IMG/VR virus record: IMGVR_UViG_3300037852_000148
Span: 1 to 37,098 of that record
Length of the DNA stretch: 37,098 bases
Direction: 5' to 3' (one strand)
From: a virus
Made by a program: the position numbers and the translations under genes. Below are positions 8,355-17,036 of this stretch, one piece after another (position 1 is the first letter of the stretch; every line of letters starts with the position of its first letter). The notes under the pieces were generated by a model. That model was not told the DNA's origin. It saw only the letters and a program-made list of their open reading frames with translations, and searched no databases.

Positions 8355-8383
8355 ATTATAACACACTTCAAAAAATTTGTCAA
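8355..8383 (-). promoter_or_regulatory. Perfect consensus sigma70 promoter, leftward
   Basis: On the minus strand TTGACA (8378-8383) and TATAAT (8355-8360) are separated by exactly 17 bases (8361-8377), and the -10 is preceded by TGT, giving an extended -10. This is the best promoter in the window. It points at the 82-aa leftward gene; the expected start near 8348 gives a leader of about 45 bases. No operator-like palindrome overlaps it, so expression should be constitutive in host cells. Confidence 0.85.
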
Positions 8384-8435
8384 GTTCTAATTTTAGAGGG
8401 TACTTAAGAACACTTACTTTCAGGCATGGTGATCT

Positions 8436-10496
8436 ATGGCAATAGGCGGACCTGCCGGCTTTGGAGCCGGATTTATTGAGGGCTTCTCCAGAAGCCGCCA
8501 ACACGCGAAGTCGCGCGTAACCCAGCAACTCAACGAAGCCTTGCGACTCCAGAAAGAGGATCGTGAGTCGAAAGAGGCGATAGCCAAAGAGGGGCTGGCC
8601 TATGAGAGAGCCAAAGCCGAAGCATCTCTCGCTCAGAGTGAGCTTGCACTAGTCGAGCAGCGCCGTTCTCAGGTCATGGCCGAGCCCGGTAAGCCATTCA
8701 GAGATTCTGCTCTGGAGGGTCATCTTGAAGCCGCCAAGGAGCGCATGGCCGACGCTCATGCGGAACTGCAAGATAGGCAGGGCAAGCTCCAAGACCTGAT
8801 TGAGGACAGAGACGCGAGGGTCAGGGGTGCTATCCAACCTACCAAGACCGGCGGATTTCTTGGCATGGGGCAATCCGAGGTCCCGCCAGAGAAGCGTACG
8901 CCAGAGCAGGTCGCCGCGTATAAGGCGGAAGTCGTCAAGGGCGAGCGCGAACAGGGTGCGGAATTCAACAAAGCGGTTACTCCCGTCGAGCGTGAGATAA
9001 GGCAGGCGCAAGCCAGCGAAAGCCGCGAACGCGGTAATGTTGGCGGTGCTGAGAAAGCTCTTGAGGTCGGGAGGGCCGAGCAAGGCCCGGTAAACGAGGA
9101 AGCCCGTAACACCAAGTTATTTCCGCTTGACGAGCAGTCTGCAAAGCTTCGCGCCAAGCAGCTAGAGTCGCAGTCCGCCATGGCGGCGGCGGCTCAGGAA
9201 ATCCAAGCTCGGCAGCAACAGCAACAGCAATTGCAGGCCACGCCAGGGTATGCCAACGCCATGCGGGGCGGTGCCGCTACCGGTAAAGGCGGTGGCGGCG
9301 GGGGAGGGCTGCTAGGGTCCATCACGGGTAAGGGCGGGGGTAGCGGCTCTCCAGCGCCGCAAGGCCAGCCAGCGGCCGGCGCGACGCCGCCTGGTGGTGT
9401 TCCAACGGTAGGCCAGGCGATCAGCCCAATTTTAGGCAAGGTTGCACAAATGCCGGTAAACCAGGTCGCGCAAGCGGCCAGACAGTTGCTTGGCGGCGCG
9501 ATGGGCGGCGCATCTTTGCCTCGGCCAGGAGGCGCCCCCCTACCTCCACAGCGCCCAGACTTAGGCCAGCAACAATCATTTTCCGGCCCACGCCAACCTC
9601 AGCGCGTCCCACCTCCGTCTGTCGCTATGCAGGGGCAAGGCGGCGGGCTTTTCCCAGAGTTGGTGAAAGCCTATCAGGGTCATGGATGGTCACCACAAGA
9701 GGCTATAAATATTGCCTCGGTTCAGACACGTGGCGAAGGAGGAAAGCTTGGGAGCGGGGGAATGGACTCAGCGACAGGCGGCAGCAACGGAATATCTCAA
9801 TGGTCGGCCGATCGCTGGGCCAGGGGCGTCAATTGGATGAAGGCGAACGGCTATAATCCGCGCAGCGCCGAGGGACAAGCGGCATGGACTACCCAAGAGC
9901 TTAGAAGCACGTACAAGAACGCCAACCCAAACTCTGTTGTATCGCTCGTCAATGATTATGAAAGCCCCCGCAAAGACCTTCGTGCCGGCGAAATAGCAAG
10001 GTCTCAGAGAGCCGCTTCTTCGGCCGGCGCCGGCGGCCCGGTTCAGTCCGGCAATTACAAAGGCCAGGATTACACTTATCAGACTCAGCCTGCTTTAAGC
10101 TCTAATTTACATACCCAAACAAATCAGGAACAGGGGGTAGGGAAAGAGACTTCCACACAGGGAATGAAACAGAAACAAGGCTCGCAAGCTCCACAAGCCC
10201 CTCCGGTTCCAGGGCTCGACGCGCAAAATGAGCCGCCGCCCCCGCCGATCGATGTCAAGCCGTTTGCTGGGAACCCTCAAAATATGCATCAACCTCCACA
10301 AAATATGCAACAACCTACACAAAATATGCAACAAACTCCGGAATCGATGCGGGCCGACAACATGAACCAAGGAGTGCAGGCCGGAGTTCCGATGATTCAC
10401 AGTCCTGATCAGCTCAAGGGAATGAAGCCCGGCTCTTTGTTCCGCGCTCCTGACGGAAGACTCAAGATCGTTCCGCTGATAGAAGCGCAGCAATAA
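8436..10496 (+). CDS. Ejection protein with phage tail lysozyme-like domain
   Basis: 686 aa. Residues 20-260 are charged, Ala/Glu/Gln/Arg-rich coiled coil. A low-complexity Gly/Pro/Gln region follows (265-400, including GKGGGGGGGLL). At about 404-500 sits a tail-lysozyme-like domain: ELVKAYQGHGWSPQEAINIA, TRGEGG with a candidate catalytic Glu, then GGSNGISQWSADRW, the G-I-x-QW-x-x-R motif of that family. The rest is disordered and holds a short tandem QNMxQxP repeat (about 612-635) before a compact GSLFRAPDGRLKIVPL end. Such proteins are ejected with the DNA and locally open peptidoglycan, like T7 gp16. No strong Shine-Dalgarno precedes ATG 8436; AGG lies 11 bases away. Confidence 0.7.
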   Translation: MAIGGPAGFGAGFIEGFSRSRQHAKSRVTQQLNEALRLQKEDRESKEAIAKEGLAYERAKAEASLAQSELALVEQRRSQVMAEPGKPFRDSALEGHLEAAKERMADAHAELQDRQGKLQDLIEDRDARVRGAIQPTKTGGFLGMGQSEVPPEKRTPEQVAAYKAEVVKGEREQGAEFNKAVTPVEREIRQAQASESRERGNVGGAEKALEVGRAEQGPVNEEARNTKLFPLDEQSAKLRAKQLESQSAMAAAAQEIQARQQQQQQLQATPGYANAMRGGAATGKGGGGGGGLLGSITGKGGGSGSPAPQGQPAAGATPPGGVPTVGQAISPILGKVAQMPVNQVAQAARQLLGGAMGGASLPRPGGAPLPPQRPDLGQQQSFSGPRQPQRVPPPSVAMQGQGGGLFPELVKAYQGHGWSPQEAINIASVQTRGEGGKLGSGGMDSATGGSNGISQWSADRWARGVNWMKANGYNPRSAEGQAAWTTQELRSTYKNANPNSVVSLVNDYESPRKDLRAGEIARSQRAASSAGAGGPVQSGNYKGQDYTYQTQPALSSNLHTQTNQEQGVGKETSTQGMKQKQGSQAPQAPPVPGLDAQNEPPPPPIDVKPFAGNPQNMHQPPQNMQQPTQNMQQTPESMRADNMNQGVQAGVPMIHSPDQLKGMKPGSLFRAPDGRLKIVPLIEAQQ

Positions 10497-13400
10497 TGGC
10501 ATGGTGGGACTCATTTCAGGATGCGCCGCCTCGCCCTGGAGGCGGTTGGTGGGATAAGTTTCCGGACGCCCCAAAGCAACAAGCAGCCGAGAGAAATTGG
10601 TGGGATCATCCAAAATATGCCCCTCCAGTGGCGCACGATCGTTTCAGCCAAGGAACTCCGGGCTCAGGGGGTCGCCCGCCGCCGCGCGACGATCAAAAAC
10701 AACTACCTCCATATCTTGAGGGGAGCGTTGAGGGGATTTCACGGATTCCTCGCGGCGTCATGGAAGGAGCACGCGAGACGATCTCAGGAGCGCCGGAGCG
10801 ATACGCGGCCGGCTATGGAAGCGTTGATCGCGACGCGGGTGCTTTCAATCGTGTCATCGGAGCCCCGCTTGCAGGTGCATACAATGTTGTGGCCGGTAGT
10901 CCTGCCGGTCAGGCAGCGGCGGACATCGGATTGTCAGGCGCGCCGCTAACGAGAGGAATGTCAAATGAACGCTCCGCTAGGCCCGTTGTTGCTGGTCATG
11001 ATGTGGATTTACGGGTGGACGAGGGCCGCCCTAGAGTACCGGAGAGTCAAGCAGGGCGCGGAGTGGCACCGCAGGAAGTTCGATCGGACGTTCCTCGGGA
11101 AGGAGTAGTCCTTCCTCCAAAGCAAAGTATTTTGGAACTCGCTGAGTCTAGGCCAGAAACTCTCCCGTATCATTCCAGTGACAATCCTGTTCATTTAGAG
11201 CATTTAGGCGAAGAAGGCGGAACGTCCGTTTTCAGTGTGAAGGATGATTATGCAGGCGATCACGGAGTCGTCAACGCTTCTTATAATCCAGCCGTCAAAG
11301 ATGTCCGCGTTATCTCTATGGACATGCGTAACCTCGATCGAGGAATGACGAGGGCTCACGCAGAATCGCTCCTGTCTGATATCAAAAAACACTACCCAGA
11401 AGCTGAAACCATTTCCGGGATGAGAATAACGGGTTCTCGTTCGGAAATGCGGCCAAATGTGAAAATGAGGCTTCCTAATACCCAAGCTACCGCCACAGGG
11501 AAGCCCGCTGAGGGGGGTGGGCGCATAGTGGCACCGCAGGAAGTTCTGGAAGAGGTAAAGGGCTTCGGGCCATATCCTTATAATCCGGCATTCGAGCAAG
11601 AGCCGTTTAAGTATCGACCTGGCGAGGCTGAGTCGGCTCGCGATAACCGCGGATGGAGTGATGCCTATGAGGCAGAGCTAGATAGAAACGACGGGAGACC
11701 ACCGGCTAGGGAAGCGGGCGCCGGCGGCTTGGGTCCTGGGAAAGTAGATCGCAGCACATCACTTAAGCATATTCCATATTCTGGTGGTGATGACTTTGAA
11801 AATACTTCTCTATTCGAAATAAACAAAGAAGGTAATCACATTGGTAATATATATATCAACCATGATGACCCAAAGAACTTACGTATAGATCATATGGAGT
11901 CAACTACTGCTAAGGGACACGATAGACTAAATTCATTAGGACCATCAGTTGTTAAAAATATATTGTTAGAAGTCAGAAATCTCTATCCAGAGGCAGAGAC
12001 AATATCAGGCCATAGAATTTCTGGTGCTTCTCGTTCTCGTCTCACTGGCGAGGATTTGAAGGTCAACCTTCCACAACGCCAAGCTACCGCCACAGGGAAG
12101 CCCGCTGAGGGGGGTGTAGAGGGTGCCGAGCTACCTACATCGCCCCCTTATGAGTCTCCGCGCATTGCCGGGCGCGCGCCTGTTGGGAATAGATTCCCTG
12201 AGACTCTTTTCTCCGGAGAGATGACGCCAAGGGATAGGCTTGAGGCTGCCAACGTGTTCATGGCTGAGTCTGGAGATTATGCCGGGGCGGCGGTTGCCCA
12301 TGAGGGCCATCTTCGTAATCTGATAGCCGATGCTAGATCGGGCGGCGGGAGCGCGCTTTCTGGAAAGGGGAGAATCAGCGGAGCTTATGTTGATGGCATA
12401 GAGGCTGAGTTAGAGAGGTCCATAAAACCTACAGGCAATCGCAGCGCGCTTGAGCCCGGTTCTCTTGGTGCCGCGTCGAGTCCGACTCGGCCGGCGCCAG
12501 CCATGATCACCGAACAGACCGGCTCTCGTCCTTTGATCTCTCAACAAATTGGGCTCGCCAATCGTCGCTCGGCTCAGATGAACGAATCGATCGAAGAGAC
12601 GATCAAGCACGAATTCGCCGCGACTCCAGAGCAACGAAAGGCTTATCGGGACTACATCGAAAAAAGATCAACTGACAAGAGCGTTCCGAAGATTTTGACG
12701 CCAGAGCTTTTGGCGGCCGCCGATCTCGTCAAGTCTCAAGCAGGCGACATCCGATATGAGCTTGAACGCCTAGACCCTGAATCCAAGCAGGGGTTCATCG
12801 ATGACTATCTGTCTCATATGTACAAGGACACGCCACGACTCCGTGAAATGATCGGGGAGAAAGCTCGCGGCGGCAGCGGCGGCGGGGCGTCTGGTCATCT
12901 CAAGCAACGTACGATTCCTACTTACTCCGAGGCGGAACGGCTTGGTCTTACGCCAAAATACGACACGATCGGAGAGACGGTCCAAGCCTCAAACAAAATG
13001 ATGAACCGCTTTATTGCGGCGCGCGATATTGAAGATGAGTTGAAGGCGCAAGGCTTTATTCACGAGGGCGCCAGCGGCGACAAGGTTCCTCTTGGGTGGA
13101 AGCGCATCGACTCCGGACGATTTGCAAACAGGCCAGTTTTCGCGCCGCCTAATATCGCACGAGACTACAATCGCTTTTACAAGCATCCTGATGCGCCATG
13201 GGCGCATACCGTTATGGAGGTCAACAATGCTTTGCGTGGCGTCAAGTTCTTCGGCCCTCCGTATCACTTGCTGACGGAGCTTGTTGAGACGGCGACTCAC
13301 GATTGGTCAAGCGCGCTTGAGAATATTCGTAATGCCCAGTTTGGGCGAGCAGCGGCCAACACGTCGAAGGCTCTCACCCATACGGGTTTGCCCGCCAATT

Positions 13401-14797
13401 ACTGGCGCGGGGGCCGGGCTTACCGTGATTACCTCGGGCTCCGTACCGGACCGGAGCCAGGGCAAGGCATGTTCCGCAAGATGCTTGAGACGATTCGCGG
13501 AGAAATTTCTCCCGAGGATAGTGAGCTTGTGAACATTTTGGCGCAGGTGAATGCGCCTCAAGCGCGTAGTTCGATCGATCTTTTTTACGGCGATATATCG
13601 GCGGCTCGCTGGGCTGGGCGACGTGGATGGCTCAAGGGATTCAAAAACGGAGTGTATAGGGTCGAGGTCGGCAAAGCCGGGCAGGCGGCCAAGGATTTCG
13701 TCAAAGGAATCCCAGGGGCGCCGCTGTCATCCGCTGGCACTCTCGTCATGGCGCCGTTCCGTGGCATGGCAAAGATCACTTCGGAAATCATGGCCCCGCT
13801 TTTCAGCGAGCTTATTCCGAAAGCGAAGTTCGGCGCATCGATGCAGAAGTTGCAAGATTGGATTGCGGCCAATCCTGGCGCATCAATGGATCAAAAGCGG
13901 ATGGCGGCCGCGAAGATCAGGCAGAATTCCGACAATCTTTTTGGTGAAATGCAGGAAGACAATCAGTTCATGAATCGAACCGTGATGCTAGCGGCTCGCA
14001 TGACGTTCCTTTCTCCATCATGGAATATTGGAACTGCACGCTGGGCTGGCGGCGGACTCAAGGCGACAGCGCAAGCAATCGGCAAAACGGCAATCGGCAA
14101 ATATCGTGAAGCCCCTGGCATCAGCAAGGTAGGCTCGACATGGAATCCGGCAATTGCCACGACGTACGGGGCGATATTGGAAACCGTCATGGCAGGATCG
14201 ATCACGACGTACCTGCTTACAGGCCGAAAGCCAAATGACTTGCGCGATATCGTTGCCCCTCCAAGTGGAGGCGTAAATGAGCGCGGCGAGCCTGACCGGA
14301 TACGGCCGTTTGCTGACGCCTCTTTCATTGCGGACATATCGAAGGGGCTGGGTTACCCTGGTCTCGGCGCTGCCGGGTATGTGCCGCAAGATGTTGGCCC
14401 GCTTGGCGCGCTCAAAGGAAAGCTCAACACGATCCCGTCCATTGCGATTGACGAGCTTATCACGGGACGCGATTACAAGAACAAGCCGATATTCGGCGAT
14501 CATCCAATAGAGCAGGGCATCATGTATGCCTTAAAGAATGCTCTGACGCCAATCTCGTTCGGGGAGAAAGGCGCGGTTGGGGCGCCTGACAAAACCAATA
14601 TCCCATTATGGGCTCGCGTCATCGGCATGGGCGAGGCGGGAATGCAGTTCACCAATCCTCAAGGGTGGAAGGGATTGCGCGCAAGAGACGGGAAGCCAAC
14701 AAGCGTGACGAGCACGCCAGAATATAAAGCTGCTCACCCTCGTAAGCCGAACAAGCCTATGGTTCGGCACGAAGACTCGGCGGCTTACCCACGGTGA
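10496..14797 (+). CDS. Giant multi-domain ejection (internal core) protein, 1433 aa
   Basis: Coupled to the previous gene (TAATG at 10494). Residues 1-40 carry three WWDxF/HPxxAPP-like repeats. Two related modules follow (about 195-341 and 350-540): each starts VAPQEV, contains a strand-helix domain ending YPEAETISGxRI(T/S)G, and closes with QATATGKPAEGG. At DNA level the closing 38 bases are identical. Module 2 is AT-rich, unlike its surroundings. The remaining 850 residues are a helical core resembling the large polyvalent or core proteins of podoviruses (LANRRSAQMNESIEE, FFGPPYHLLTELVE, RMTFLSPSWNIGTARW), with hydrophobic segments near 1215-1235 that could line the ejection channel. The module domain loosely recalls a GNAT fold; that is a weak impression. 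Expected role: DNA translocation across the envelope. Confidence 0.65.
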   Translation: MAWWDSFQDAPPRPGGGWWDKFPDAPKQQAAERNWWDHPKYAPPVAHDRFSQGTPGSGGRPPPRDDQKQLPPYLEGSVEGISRIPRGVMEGARETISGAPERYAAGYGSVDRDAGAFNRVIGAPLAGAYNVVAGSPAGQAAADIGLSGAPLTRGMSNERSARPVVAGHDVDLRVDEGRPRVPESQAGRGVAPQEVRSDVPREGVVLPPKQSILELAESRPETLPYHSSDNPVHLEHLGEEGGTSVFSVKDDYAGDHGVVNASYNPAVKDVRVISMDMRNLDRGMTRAHAESLLSDIKKHYPEAETISGMRITGSRSEMRPNVKMRLPNTQATATGKPAEGGGRIVAPQEVLEEVKGFGPYPYNPAFEQEPFKYRPGEAESARDNRGWSDAYEAELDRNDGRPPAREAGAGGLGPGKVDRSTSLKHIPYSGGDDFENTSLFEINKEGNHIGNIYINHDDPKNLRIDHMESTTAKGHDRLNSLGPSVVKNILLEVRNLYPEAETISGHRISGASRSRLTGEDLKVNLPQRQATATGKPAEGGVEGAELPTSPPYESPRIAGRAPVGNRFPETLFSGEMTPRDRLEAANVFMAESGDYAGAAVAHEGHLRNLIADARSGGGSALSGKGRISGAYVDGIEAELERSIKPTGNRSALEPGSLGAASSPTRPAPAMITEQTGSRPLISQQIGLANRRSAQMNESIEETIKHEFAATPEQRKAYRDYIEKRSTDKSVPKILTPELLAAADLVKSQAGDIRYELERLDPESKQGFIDDYLSHMYKDTPRLREMIGEKARGGSGGGASGHLKQRTIPTYSEAERLGLTPKYDTIGETVQASNKMMNRFIAARDIEDELKAQGFIHEGASGDKVPLGWKRIDSGRFANRPVFAPPNIARDYNRFYKHPDAPWAHTVMEVNNALRGVKFFGPPYHLLTELVETATHDWSSALENIRNAQFGRAAANTSKALTHTGLPANYWRGGRAYRDYLGLRTGPEPGQGMFRKMLETIRGEISPEDSELVNILAQVNAPQARSSIDLFYGDISAARWAGRRGWLKGFKNGVYRVEVGKAGQAAKDFVKGIPGAPLSSAGTLVMAPFRGMAKITSEIMAPLFSELIPKAKFGASMQKLQDWIAANPGASMDQKRMAAAKIRQNSDNLFGEMQEDNQFMNRTVMLAARMTFLSPSWNIGTARWAGGGLKATAQAIGKTAIGKYREAPGISKVGSTWNPAIATTYGAILETVMAGSITTYLLTGRKPNDLRDIVAPPSGGVNERGEPDRIRPFADASFIADISKGLGYPGLGAAGYVPQDVGPLGALKGKLNTIPSIAIDELITGRDYKNKPIFGDHPIEQGIMYALKNALTPISFGEKGAVGAPDKTNIPLWARVIGMGEAGMQFTNPQGWKGLRARDGKPTSVTSTPEYKAAHPRKPNKPMVRHEDSAAYPR
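11054..11081 (+). repeat. 28-bp direct repeat, copy 1 (start of module 1)
   Basis: Matches 11519-11546 at 26 of 28 positions, exactly 465 bases apart, so the frame is kept. It encodes GR(G/I)VAPQEV and marks the beginning of each duplicated module in the 1433-aa protein. Confidence 0.85.
11482..11519 (+). repeat. 38-bp perfect direct repeat, copy A (end of module 1)
   Basis: Identical over 38 bases to 12079-12116, 597 bases downstream and in the same frame. It encodes QATATGKPAEGG. A diverged third copy lies in the primase-helicase gene. Confidence 0.9.
11519..11546 (+). repeat. 28-bp direct repeat, copy 2 (start of module 2)
   Basis: Second copy of the VAPQEV-coding repeat, abutting the 38-bp repeat that closes module 1. 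Confidence 0.85.
12079..12146 (+). repeat. Direct repeat copy B, longer form shared with the primase gene
   Basis: The first 38 bases equal copy A. From 12081 to 12146 it aligns without gaps to 31617-31682 with 55 of 66 identical bases by my count, in the same reading frame, encoding A(T/I)ATGKxAExG...LPTSP. Confidence 0.85.
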
Positions 14798-16089
14798 GAT
14801 TTCTTGTCATAGACCCTCATGGCGATGCCCTCGACGTTGCTCTGCGCGCGCAAGAGCACGACCACGACGTGCGTCTATTTATCCGCGATACCCCTAAAAC
14901 CTGCCACATAGGAACGGGTATGGCGCCAATTATACGGGACTTCACTACGTCGCTCGTTTGGGCGGACCTGATTTTCATGGCGGACAACTCTCTCTACCTC
15001 CGTCAGATCGACTCGTTCCGGGCATTCAGGCCCAAGGCTCTCATCATCGGTCCTACGTGGGAATCCGCACAGTGGGAGCTTGACCGCAGAGTAGGCTTCA
15101 AGACCCTCGAAGATCACGGGATCAACGTTGCTCCCTATCGCGAATTTGATTCCTATGACACCGCCATTTCGTTCGTGAAGAAAGAAGACCGCCGGTTCGT
15201 ATCCAAGCCATTTGGCGACGGTGATAAAGCCATGACGTACGCGGCGAGCGGTCCCGACCCTACAGCCGATATGGTCTACATGCTTACGAAGTGGAAGAAG
15301 AAATTCGGCAAGCCTAAAGACCATTTCATTCTCCAGGATTTCATCGAAGGAATCGAGATGGGATCGGATGGATGGTTTGGTCCAGGCGGGTTTGACCAAG
15401 GGTGGAGCGAGTCGTTTGAATTCAAGAAATTAATGAGCAGCGACTACGGCATGAACACCGGCGAAATGGGATCAGTTTTGCGGTTCACAAAGACCTCTAA
15501 GCTCGCGCGCAAGGTTCTCCAGCCCTTGACAGATCGTCTCGCCAGCATGGGCTATGTTGGGTACATTTCCGTTAATTGTATAATCGACGGAAAAGGAACC
15601 CCCTGGCCCCTCGAATTCACTATGCGGCCCGGCTATCCAACAATCAACATTGAGGCGGCCGTGCACAATACCATGGACCCGGCTGAGCGTCTTTATTCGC
15701 TCGCAAAAGGAGAGGATTGCAAGTCGGCCATCCTTGATCGAGTCGCGCTCGGCGTTGTCATCGCGTTGCCCAGTTTCCCTCATTCACATAGCCTTGCAAA
15801 AGAGATTGATGGAATTCCGATTCACGGTATCACGTCTCGGCTTTGGCCGCATATTCATCCGGCGCAAATTCGTAGCACAAAAGGAAATCTTGAGACGGCG
15901 GGTGATTATGTGATGGTGTGTACAGGATCGTCGCAAACCGTTTCGGATGCTCGACGTATTGCTTACCGGCGAGCCGAGCAAGTTCACATTCCTGGAGGCA
16001 TTGCGGTGCGTGACGACATTGGAGAAAGGCTCTCAAAGCAACTCCCTATTTTGCACGATCAAGGCTATGCGACGGGGATGGTGTATTGA
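14794..16089 (+). CDS. PurD-like ATP-grasp ligase
   Basis: 431 aa from GTG 14794, overlapping the previous stop (GTGA). Residues 1-100 form a Rossmann-like N-domain; the ATP-grasp part follows with RRFVSKPFGDGDKAMTYA (nucleotide-binding Lys, about 136-152), FILQDFIEGIEMGSDGWF (about 183-200) and PLEFTMRPGYPTINIE (about 272-287), close to the PurD metal-binding signature EFNxRxGDPE. PurD joins glycine to phosphoribosylamine; this protein is similar in length (PurD is about 425 aa) but departs in the substrate end, and no other purine gene is present. Ligation of an amino acid to a nucleotide, base or protein is possible. It is the last gene of the ejection block and converges with a leftward operon one base later. 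Confidence 0.75.
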   Translation: MRFLVIDPHGDALDVALRAQEHDHDVRLFIRDTPKTCHIGTGMAPIIRDFTTSLVWADLIFMADNSLYLRQIDSFRAFRPKALIIGPTWESAQWELDRRVGFKTLEDHGINVAPYREFDSYDTAISFVKKEDRRFVSKPFGDGDKAMTYAASGPDPTADMVYMLTKWKKKFGKPKDHFILQDFIEGIEMGSDGWFGPGGFDQGWSESFEFKKLMSSDYGMNTGEMGSVLRFTKTSKLARKVLQPLTDRLASMGYVGYISVNCIIDGKGTPWPLEFTMRPGYPTINIEAAVHNTMDPAERLYSLAKGEDCKSAILDRVALGVVIALPSFPHSHSLAKEIDGIPIHGITSRLWPHIHPAQIRSTKGNLETAGDYVMVCTGSSQTVSDARRIAYRRAEQVHIPGGIAVRDDIGERLSKQLPILHDQGYATGMVY

Positions 16090-16090
16090 A

Positions 16091-16360
16091 TCACTCCGGT
16101 TTCCATGCCGGCGGCTGGTCATATGACCAGGTGACTTTTGGGCATTTCAAATCCAAAGCATCTGACGCCTTGAGAGCCTTGTCGCCGTCCTCGATTGCCT
16201 TTGTGCAGACCTCGGCCATAGAATCGTCTTTGCAGGCTTTCATCATGCGAGAAGTCGCTGCCTGCATCGCCTTGGTGTCTTCGGCAACCAGGCGATCGCA
16301 AGATTTTGCGAAAGCTGGAGAGGAGGACAAGACAATGATTGCCGTTATGGTCTTCAACAT
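16091..16360 (-). CDS. Small secreted protein with four cysteines
   Basis: 89 aa. The N-terminus MLKTITAIIVLSSSPAFA is a clear Sec signal peptide with a cleavage site after AFA. The mature part of about 71 residues is helical, with AMQAATSRMMKACKDD and Cys at about positions 21, 43, 52 and 74, probably two disulfides in the periplasm. Last gene of the leftward operon; its ATG lies within the last codons of the preceding gene. No family recognised. Confidence 0.75.
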   Translation of the reverse strand: MLKTITAIIVLSSSPAFAKSCDRLVAEDTKAMQAATSRMMKACKDDSMAEVCTKAIEDGDKALKASDALDLKCPKVTWSYDQPPAWKPE

Positions 16361-16614
16361 AAGTCCAACTCCGAATCGAGTTTGAGAGCAGCGGACATCA
16401 GCTTGCTTGCAAGCCAGCGTCTAACATGTCGGCGCTGTGCTTGTCCGTAGAGAGGTCGGGGATTCGCCAATCCGTCGTAGAAAATGTTGAACGTGTTGCG
16501 CTCTATGATCTCTCGGGTTTTACGGAACGTTTCAGGCTCATGATAATAGGTGAAACGATTGAGATTTCCCCATTTTGGGGAAACCGCTATAGAACCTCCC
16601 CATTCCTGTGTCAT
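16354..16614 (-). CDS. Leftward operon protein of unknown function
   Basis: I start at ATG 16614, which overlaps the previous stop (TGATG); a GTG two codons upstream is also possible. The 86-aa product has no signal peptide and contains an aromatic N-terminal half (LNRFTYYHEPETFRKTREI) and a basic helix (AQRRHVRRWLASKLMSAAL). It overlaps the next gene by seven bases. Not recognised. Confidence 0.6.
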   Translation of the reverse strand: MTQEWGGSIAVSPKWGNLNRFTYYHEPETFRKTREIIERNTFNIFYDGLANPRPLYGQAQRRHVRRWLASKLMSAALKLDSELDLC

Positions 16615-16895
16615 CAGCACATCGGTCTCCCATCACTTGCAGACATGAGCGCGCCGAGAATCCCGTAGTGGCAACGCGGCAACCCATGAGCCTCTCGGTA
16701 GGCGTTCACCATGGCGTATTGAGACGCGATGTGAAGACCTCCAAGATAGCCTCGCGTGAAGGACTCCCCAACGGCTGGTCCTGCCGGCGACCCGTTGCAG
16801 AAAGTCTGTCCGCTCGCCGTGTAGCAGGAAAAAGATTGGGCGTGCGCTTGAGCCAATCCAAGCGAGAGCATAAAGGCGATTGCGGTCTTTCTCAT
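16614..16895 (-). CDS. Small secreted Cys-containing protein
   Basis: The frame is open further upstream but ATG 16895 has AAGGGA upstream and overlaps the preceding stop (ATGA). The 93-aa product starts with a Sec signal peptide (MRKTAIAFMLSLGLAQAHA, cut after AHA). The mature part begins QSFSCYTASGQTFCNG, continues with GESFTRGYLGGLHIASQY and ends in PMC, so it holds four Cys and is probably periplasmic and disulfide-bonded. It follows the RHH regulator directly. The family is unknown to me; in prophages, secreted small proteins encoded in this way often alter the host surface or exclude other phages. Confidence 0.7.
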   Translation of the reverse strand: MRKTAIAFMLSLGLAQAHAQSFSCYTASGQTFCNGSPAGPAVGESFTRGYLGGLHIASQYAMVNAYREAHGLPRCHYGILGALMSASDGRPMC

Positions 16896-17035
16896 TTGCG
16901 TTTCCCTTCCATACGTTCGGCAATGATCCACCTGATTACGTCTGCAACGGTTGTGCCACGCCGCTCAGCAATCTCTCTGAGATATTCGAGCAGCGGGTCT
17001 GGAATCGCTAGCGTGATGCGAGATGTCCTTGCCAT
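16892..17035 (-). CDS. 47-aa ribbon-helix-helix regulator
   Basis: Not long enough for routine ORF calling but clearly real: MARTSRITLAIPDPLLEYL is an RHH beta strand leading into helix A, then EIAERRGTTVADVIRWII is helix B with the typical G-T-T-V-A-D-V turn, and a basic tail follows. Arc/CopG-type proteins bind palindromes as dimers and usually repress their own promoter. Here a perfect 12-bp palindrome lies one base upstream of the start codon, over the -10. First gene of the leftward operon; ATGA overlap with the secreted-protein gene. Confidence 0.8.
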   Translation of the reverse strand: MARTSRITLAIPDPLLEYLREIAERRGTTVADVIRWIIAERMEGKRK

Positions 17036-17036
17036 G

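Noticed and set aside
14794-16089. A host purD gene captured by the phage as a plain metabolic gene
   Set aside because: Only the ATP-grasp and metal-site motifs fit well; no other purine gene is present and the gene is coupled to ejection genes.
16086-16385. Rightward ORF of 99 aa opposite the secreted-protein gene
   Set aside because: It mirrors the minus-strand gene, which has a clear signal peptide, Cys pattern and operon overlaps.
16892-17035. Toxin-antitoxin pair with the RHH protein as antitoxin
   Set aside because: The following gene has a signal peptide and no toxin-like motif, so a plain autorepressor fits better.
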